This document shows positions 58,001 through 64,000 of a stretch of DNA of 64,000 nucleotides, piece by piece. How positions within the stretch are numbered: the first letter of the stretch is position 1; each line of letters begins with the position of its first letter. A program made the translations under genes and the position numbers. The stretch spans positions 397,953,939 through 398,017,938 of the forward strand of contig NC_081406.1 of the NCBI RefSeq assembly GCF_030272615.1. Direction: 5' to 3'. Under the pieces are notes generated by a model. The model made no database searches. It was given only the letters and a program-made list of their open reading frames with translations, and was not told the origin of the DNA. The DNA comes from Cryptomeria japonica. Taxonomy: Eukaryota; Streptophyta; Pinopsida; Cupressales; Cupressaceae.

Positions 58001-59574
58001 TGACAGATGATGAATTAGAAGAAGATAACAATGAAGAGATAGTATTTGTTGCTATGAAGGAGGATCTGACTGATTAGAAGGCTTTGGTGTTTCATATGGA
58101 TAACGTCGATGAATGGATAATAGATAGTGGTTGCTCACACCACATGACCAGTGACAAAAGTAAGTTCCTATCTCTTGAAGTGTTTGATGGATGTGTTGTA
58201 AGATTTGGTAATAACTCTCCTTGCATGGTCAAAGGTAAATGATCAATTTCATTAAATGGGAAGAGTAATGCAGATGATGTCTTTTGGGTTGAAGGACTAA
58301 AACATAGCCTCTTGAGTGTTGGAAAACTTAATGATAAGGGATATCTACTTAAATTCAAAAGTGGAGTGTGTAAGATTTTTGGAAATAATGGAGAATTGAT
58401 TGCTACTGGGAAGAAGACTAGAGGTAATTTATTTAATTTGAATACTAATGTAAATGATTGTTTGGTGGTGAAGATTGAAGAAAGTTGGTTGTGGCACAAG
58501 AGATTTTGTCATGTGAATTTTGATAATTTGATTAAAGTTAGTAAGTCAAGTATTGTTAGAGGTTTGCCCCATCTTGTGAAACCGGACAATGTGTTATGCA
58601 AGGATTGTCAAATGTGTAAGATGACCTCTGTAACCTTTAAGAGTAAGTCTTTTTCTTCAGAGAATATTCTTGATTTGGTTCATACTGATCTTTGTGGTCC
58701 TATGGGGACTAATAACTATTTTGGTGATAAGTATTTTATGATCTTTACTGATGATTATTTCAAAATGATGTGGGTAACTTTTTTGAGAGAAAAGTATGAG
58801 GATTTTAGTAAGTTTAAAGCATTTAAAGCTCTTATTGAGAAAGATATCGGGAAGAATCTTAAATGTTTGAGATCTGACCGGGGAGGTGAATTTACTTCTG
58901 ATGAGTTTGTGAAGTTCTGTGATGAACATGGAATTAAGAGGTAGATGTTAGCTCCTAGAACTCCATAAAAAAATGGGATAATAAAGAGAATGAATAAAAG
59001 AGTTGTTGAAGATGGTAGAACCATGTTGATTCAAGGTGAAGTACTGAAGATGTTTTGGAGAGAAGCAGTCAACTCTGCTATCTATACTTTGAACCGGGTA
59101 CTTGTTAAAAAAGGTAATAAAAAAACACCTTATGAATTATGGCATGGAAATACTCCTAGTGTAATCTATTTCAAAATCTTTGGGAGTAAATGTTATATTA
59201 ACAGAGATGATTACACTGTAAAATTTGATGCTAAGTGTTATGAAGGAATTTTTCTTGGTTACTCTACAAAGAGTAAGGAATTTAAATGTTATAACAAGAG
59301 AACTAAGAAGATCATTGAGAGTGCTAATGTGAAGATAGATGAACTCCTTGAGAAATATAGTGAGTCCAGTAGGTCTGAGCCTGAGAAAGATGAAGAAACA
59401 CTTGTGTTCATAGAACCGGAAGTGCAAAAGACTAATGATCAAAAAGTTGCAGAAATAGGTGCTCAACTGATAAATGCAGAGAGCGATGAAGAAGATGAAG
59501 AACATGAAGCAGGAAGCACAACACCGGAACTAGTTATTCCAAGGTACGTCAGGTTAAATCACTCAGAAGAATAA
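58001..59574 (+). pseudogene. Protease and integrase of element I
   Basis: Protease WIIDSGCSHHM (58114-58146), then the gag-pre-integrase region with LLSVGKLNDKGY, WLWHKRFCHVNFDNLIKVSK and the zinc-finger cysteines CKDCQMCK. Integrase core: VHTDLCGPM (first aspartate), FMIFTDD, LRSDRGGEFTSDEFVKFCDE (second), a stop after GIKR, then ...KRMNKRVVEDGRTML where the catalytic glutamate would be N-terminal to MNK. Tail: KTPYELWHGNTPSVIYFKIF and CYEGIFLGYSTKSKEFKCYN, ending in an acidic stretch at 59574. Confidence 0.92.
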
Positions 59575-61165
59575 ATAATTGGAGATAAACATGCTGGAGT
59601 ACAAACAAGGAGTAAAATCAGAAGAAATTCTTGTCTGATTTCTACTTTTGAGCCGAAAATAGTAAGAGAGGCATTAAAGGATGATGACTGGATTAGTGCA
59701 ATGAATGAGGAGTTAGATCAGATAGAGAAGAACAAGACGTGGACACTTGTTCCCAGACCGAAAGACAATAATTTGATTGGAACCAAATGGGTTTTTAGAA
59801 ACAAGTTAAATGAAGAAGGAAAGGTTGTGATAAATAAAACAAGATTGGTTTGCAAAGGCTATGCACAAGAAGAAGGAGAAGATTATGGTGAAACCTTTGT
59901 ACCTGTGGCATGATTGGAAGGAGTAAGAATGCTACTTGCTTATGTTACATTTAAAGGATTTAAAGTCTATCAGATGGATGTTAAATAAACTTTTCTCAAT
60001 GGAATCCTTGAAGAAGAAGTATACAGAGAACAACTGGATGGATTTTCTTTATCTTGAAGACAAAGATATGGTTTGAAAACTACATAAGGCACTTTATGGA
60101 TTGAAGCAAGCACCAAGAGCATGGTTTGAAAGGTTGCATGCACACTTGATCAAGATAAGATTCCAACGTACCAGTGAGGACAATAACATATATCTAAAGA
60201 CTGATGGAGAGAAAGTATTGATAGATGAAGTATTTGTGGATGACATTATATTTGGTGGTAATGATGACTTATGCATGGATTTTGCTGAGGAGATGAAAAC
60301 AGAATTTGAGATGTCTCTTATTGGGTTGTAGGTCTACCAGTTGGATGGTGGAATTTTTATCTGTCAGAGTAAGTATGTCAAAGAGGTGTTGAAAATGTTT
60401 GGCATGGAAGATTGTAAACCAGTTGATACTCCGATGGTGACAAGCTGCAAGTTGTCTAAGCAAAATGGCTTACCATCTATGGATGAGAAAGAATACAAGT
60501 CTATGACTAGTAAATTGCATTATGACATTTATAGCATACAAGATATTGCACATGCTGCTGGATTGGTTGCTAGATTTCAAAAGGATCCCAAGGAGTCTCA
60601 CTTGGTAGCGGTGAAAAAGATATTTTGGTACCTGAAAGGCACAACAAATTATGGTTTGTGGGATCCTTATAAAGGAAATTTATCTTTGGATGTGCTTACT
60701 GATGCAGATTGGGCAAGCAATGTAGGTGACCAAAAAAGCACTACTGGTGGAGCTTTTCTTCTTGGAGGCAGATTGGTTGCTTGGACAAGTAAGAAGAAAA
60801 ATTGTGTTTCTCAGTCAACATCAGAGGCAGAGTATGTTGCAACATCAATGAATTACATGCAGACAATCTGGATGAGACATGTGCTTGAAGGTTTCAGATT
60901 TGATATGTATGAACTGGTAACTATTTACTGTGATAATACTAGTGCTATCAATATTTCAAAAAATCCTGTGTTACATGCAAGAACAAAGCACATAGAGTTA
61001 AAATATCATTTTCTAAGGGAAAGAGTACAGGAAAAACAAGTCCGCATGGAGTATGTGACAAGCAAAGAGCAACTAGCATATATTTTCACCAAACTGTTTC
61101 TGAAGACAACCTTTGAGTATCTTAGAGGTAAATTAGGGGTTATACCCCTACTCAGACAAAACTAG
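59575..61165 (+). pseudogene. Reverse transcriptase and RNase H of element I
   Basis: RT: NEELDQIEKNKTWTLVPRPK, GTKWVFRNKLNEEGKVV, RLVCKGYAQEEGEDYGETF, then damaged YQMDVK with stop, FLNG.LEEEVY, ALYGLKQAPRAWFERLH in a new frame and the catalytic box EVFVDDIIFGG, which is intact. After a stop at 60329 RNase H follows: LTDADWASNVGDQKSTTGGA, SQSTSEAEYVATS, IYCDNTSAINISKNPVLHAR, HIELKYHFLRE. The order IN-RT-RH is diagnostic of Ty1/copia. Confidence 0.93.
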
Positions 61166-61332
61166 AATGCAGGATGCATCAATCTAGTGGGCTTCATGAC
61201 TACTTTTCACTTTGTATTGATGAGATGTAGGCTAATACACATGGGGAGCAACATAGATGTGTTTTCAGACATGTTGAAGACAACAACTACAGAAGTCTTG
61301 ATGATTTGTGATGCTTATACAACTTTGGCATT

Positions 61333-61347
61333 GCTGTCAAAGGGGGA
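61333..61347 (+). promoter_or_regulatory. Internal purine tract of element I
   Basis: GTCAAAGGGGGAGAAG about 175 bases before the 3' LTR, similar to the internal tract of element D at 29972. Confidence 0.55.
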
Positions 61348-61508
61348 GAAGAAATATGATTAAGAGAAGACATATGATTAGTTGGAGTAGATATAGTGTA
61401 ACCGACATATGAGATACAAGAAAGAAGAGAAGAGTTGCAGAGAAGGTCCAGAACAAATTGGAACAGTATGAGTTGAGTATGTTGATATTTAGTGTTTCCA
61501 TCAATGCC

Positions 61509-61520
61509 AAAGAGGGAGAT
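61509..61520 (+). promoter_or_regulatory. Terminal polypurine tract of element I
   Basis: AAAGAGGGAGAT directly precedes the 3' LTR start TGTTGGCATG. Confidence 0.85.
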
Positions 61521-63127
61521 TGTTGGCATGTTTTGTATAACTGATGAAGATGAGATGATGGTGGATGACTATACCGGTAGAGGAAGATGACATGATTAGT
61601 TATTTATATTGTCATTGATGGAAACCAGGTTCAACTAATGTTTAATGATGTTTGTAGTTGGTTTTTGTTGATCGACTTGTTGGCTAAGTGATTTGGTCTA
61701 CCAGAGTAAGAGTTTGATAGTTTGACAAAGTTTACTAGCAAGACTACGAATTAGGACCTTAACCGGTAAAGTAGATAAGTTTTGATGGAATTGGGTGATT
61801 GGTGATGTTTGGTGACTTGTAGTTTGATACATTAGCTTTTATGATGGATTTGAATATGTAATTAGAACCGCATTCTATGATGGTTATTGGAAGGCATGTT
61901 TTGAATTTCTGATGAAGTTTTGCCAGGGTTTAAGGATCAGTAAGGAATTATCTTATCTGGTAATTATTTTTGGTTTGGTGGTGATCTACATCAAGTTCAT
62001 GTGTTGATGATAATGTAACACAAACTGCGTGATGAGTTTGAAAGATATTTTGGCATGTTTGGAGAACAAATTTCTTGGGAATGTGCTAAGGGTTTGACTT
62101 TGTACCAGATCGACTTGCTGTGATGATTTATGAACATTCAATGACCGATATTGATTTTTAATTGATTGTAATGATCTCTATGATGATTTTTAATGAGTTG
62201 TAAATATCTATGATGATCTATGTAGTAAGTCTTATGGTTTTGATGCCAACCTAGTTGTAAAATTTATTTATGTCGGCAAGGTTGATGTTTTGAAGTGTCA
62301 GTGATTTTGAGAAGTGTGAGAAGCCAAACTAGTGTGTGTGAGAAGATTTGCCAGAGAGATGTAGACTTAGAACTTAATTGGATCTGTTCAAGCAAGTAGT
62401 AGAGTGCTATACATAGATCATTCACTATTATTCTCTAACAATTACAACAACTAAAATCTGTTAACTGGGTAGGTCCTATCAGGCCTCACATTGTAAAATC
62501 CCGTAATAGGGTGACTCAATATCTGAGTTCTAAATCCTCTTGCGAGGTTGATCCTAATAGATCAAAGCTTCTAATAGGGCTAAGGTAAACCCCTTAATCA
62601 AGTGATTCCTAACAGGGTATCATTGTAAGCTTCTAATCGGGCTTGGCTCCTAACAGGGCACATTCCGAAAGAGTACAAAATATTTGTGGGTACCAATTCC
62701 CACTGTGGTGTTTCCCTATTTGGGTTTCCATGTGAAAAACATGGTGTTCATGTGTGGTATGCTTTTCTTGTGATGTTCATGTTTTATTTTTAATAACTGG
62801 TAAAAATAGTTTATGTTTGTTTATCAGAGATCTTAAAGTGGTTACTGGTATTGATGATTATATGATTGATGAAGCATTTTGATTAGTTAATAAGTTGGTA
62901 ATTGTGTTTGTTGATCTGACATTGAATTGATGGCTGATTTGATTAATAAGTTTGCATAAGAGGAAATGATTATCTAGATCTGATAAGGAAATCTGTTATG
63001 AAGATTTGGTTTAAGTGTTGAATATTTTTAGATCTGAGATAAGTTTGTTTTGGTGTTGAAAGTTTTAGTTTTTGTTAATACCAATTCACCCCCCTCTCAG
63101 TATTAGCCAGATCCTCTAGGCTTATCA
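61521..63127 (+). repeat. 3' LTR of element I
   Basis: 1,607 bp repeat of 55359-56990 with many substitutions. It keeps the TG start lost in the 5' copy and ends CTTATCA before GATTC. Confidence 0.93.
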
Positions 63128-63233
63128 GATTCAACCCCTCTTTTGAATGTAGAGTTCCTCCAAGAGAAAATCATCCTAGTGGCTTCCTTTCTCTCTCCTA
63201 GGTGGGGAGTCACTAGGATCCAATTTTCCACTT

Positions 63234-63515
63234 TACATTTTGGTGAATTAAGCTTGTGAAGTGTAAAATTTCTCGTTATTAGATCTGATTAATTGCAATT
63301 TGAATTTTAAATTTTCATATCCAAGTTTGATCTATTTGCAAATTTTAGAGGTTAACTGCATAAAAACCCTAATTTTTCATTTTGAGAAAATTAAGCTTGT
63401 GAAGTATAAAATTTTAATTACTTGTTTAAGATTTGATTGCTATTTTAAAATTGCAATTCAAATCTGTCTCTTTATTTTGAAAATTCAGTGGTTAAATAAA
63501 AAAACCCTAATTTTT
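63234..63515 (+). repeat. Two tandem units of about 140 bp in the element L leader
   Basis: 63234-63375 and 63376-63515 share TCATTTTG..GAA/AATTAAGCTTGTGAAGT, GATTGCTATTT/AATTGCAATT and end with AAAAACCCTAATTTTT. Substitutions and short indels separate them. Confidence 0.75.
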
Positions 63516-63646
63516 AAGATCTTTCTATTTTCGACCTTTGATTGCAAATTTGACCGATCTAGACATCTCCAAATCAACTATTTTTTTGGATTCCACAATA
63601 ATATCATAATACCTATCATCCCCAAAAATTTTGAAAAAATTTGGTT

Positions 63647-63673
63647 GGACCATGTGCACTTTTGCCACGGTCC
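63647..63673 (+). repeat. Hairpin-forming motif in element L, copy 2
   Basis: GGACCATGTGCAC..GCCACGGTCC pairs GGACC with GGTCC and GTG with CAC. It resembles 55095-55122. Confidence 0.55.
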
Positions 63674-64000
63674 TCGACTTTTTTCCCAAAATTTTAGGAG
63701 ACAGAATTGAGTGTGTTTTTCTGCTTAAATCCAGAAAATTGGCGTACTTTATCAATTTTAACACCCTCTAAGGTCGAACACAAATTCAAAATTTCAGAAA
63801 TTTAAATTTGCAGTTCAAATCCCATTTTTCCTCCTTTATTAAATGTTCTATGCATGTATGGGGTGAACATTATTCTTGTTTGATCATCAATGAACATGGA
63901 GTTCTTATCTTATTTTGCTAATTCAATTTCGAGTTACATTAAAGATTTTAATGTTGTTCCCTTTCATGCATATGATGATAATTTAGTTCTCCCTTTCATT

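Larger units (their letters stand above)
55359..63127 (+). mobile_element. Element I: complete Ty1/copia element, decayed
   Basis: LTRs of about 1.6 kb with GATTC duplications, a decayed primer site and a purine tract. The interior encodes gag, protease, integrase, RT and RNase H in the copia order on the plus strand. Frameshifts near 57960 and between 59913 and 60101, plus several stops, show it is inactive. It is inserted just past the LTR of element L. The first LTR dinucleotide is TA instead of TG. Confidence 0.95.
63128..64000 (+). other. Element L leader, continuing beyond the window
   Basis: Follows the GATTC duplication and continues the sequence at 55358. AT-rich, with a two-copy tandem duplication and a hairpin. 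A 136-codon frame at 63300-63710 is Phe/Ile/Lys-rich and has no recognisable features, so it is not called a gene. Confidence 0.6.

Noticed and set aside
63300-63710. 136-codon frame in the element L leader
   Set aside because: Low-complexity Phe/Ile/Lys-rich translation across tandem repeats. Nothing suggests selection as a protein.

Overview
The window reads as a plant nuclear genome, most likely a gymnosperm or other very large repeat-rich genome. It is AT-rich and almost wholly made of LTR retrotransposons nested inside one another. No rRNA, tRNA, CRISPR array or intact single-copy host gene was found. The species is inference. The element structures are read directly from terminal repeats, target duplications, primer sites, purine tracts and pol motifs.

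Layout. 1-1079 and 8614-9217 are two halves of one decayed coding region (plant-mobile-domain-like, then coiled coil), split in frame by element A (1080-8608, minus, Ty3/gypsy chromovirus, target duplication CACAA). 10135-14976 is element B, the pol part of a Tat-like gypsy element on the minus strand. 14977-16605 is a plus-strand LTR and leader with 112-bp tandem repeats (element O). 16606-19316 is the 3' half of a chromovirus (E). 20131-22515 is a minus-strand LTR and leader (H). 22516-23440 and 31836-32605 are the two parts of a second Tat-like pol (C), split by element D (23441-31477). 32606 to about 33250 looks like another LTR start (N). 34357-35851 is a copia-type LTR (M). 35852-40790 is AT-rich and decayed, with one recognisable reverse transcriptase remnant.

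The right third is a nest. K is a Del/Tekay-like chromovirus on the minus strand, with its 3' LTR near 40790-47203 and its integrase up to 48382. J (41571-46710) sits in K's LTR. G (48383-54275) sits in K's integrase. L (LTR from 54276) sits in G's 3' LTR. I (55359-63127, Ty1/copia) sits just after L's LTR, and L resumes at 63128 and runs off the window.

The two most unusual elements have LTRs but no reverse transcriptase or integrase. D carries a coiled-coil protein with five zinc knuckles and a second gene of about 1,100 codons that is unlike pol. It is flanked by a direct duplication of about 356 bp instead of a 5-bp one. J is the youngest element here (about five differences between its 497-bp LTRs). 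It keeps an uninterrupted 759-codon gag-protease gene whose pol has been replaced by an acidic region of unknown function, and it has a GC-rich leader. Both would need enzymes supplied by autonomous relatives. All other coding regions carry stops and frameshifts and are best read as pseudogenes.
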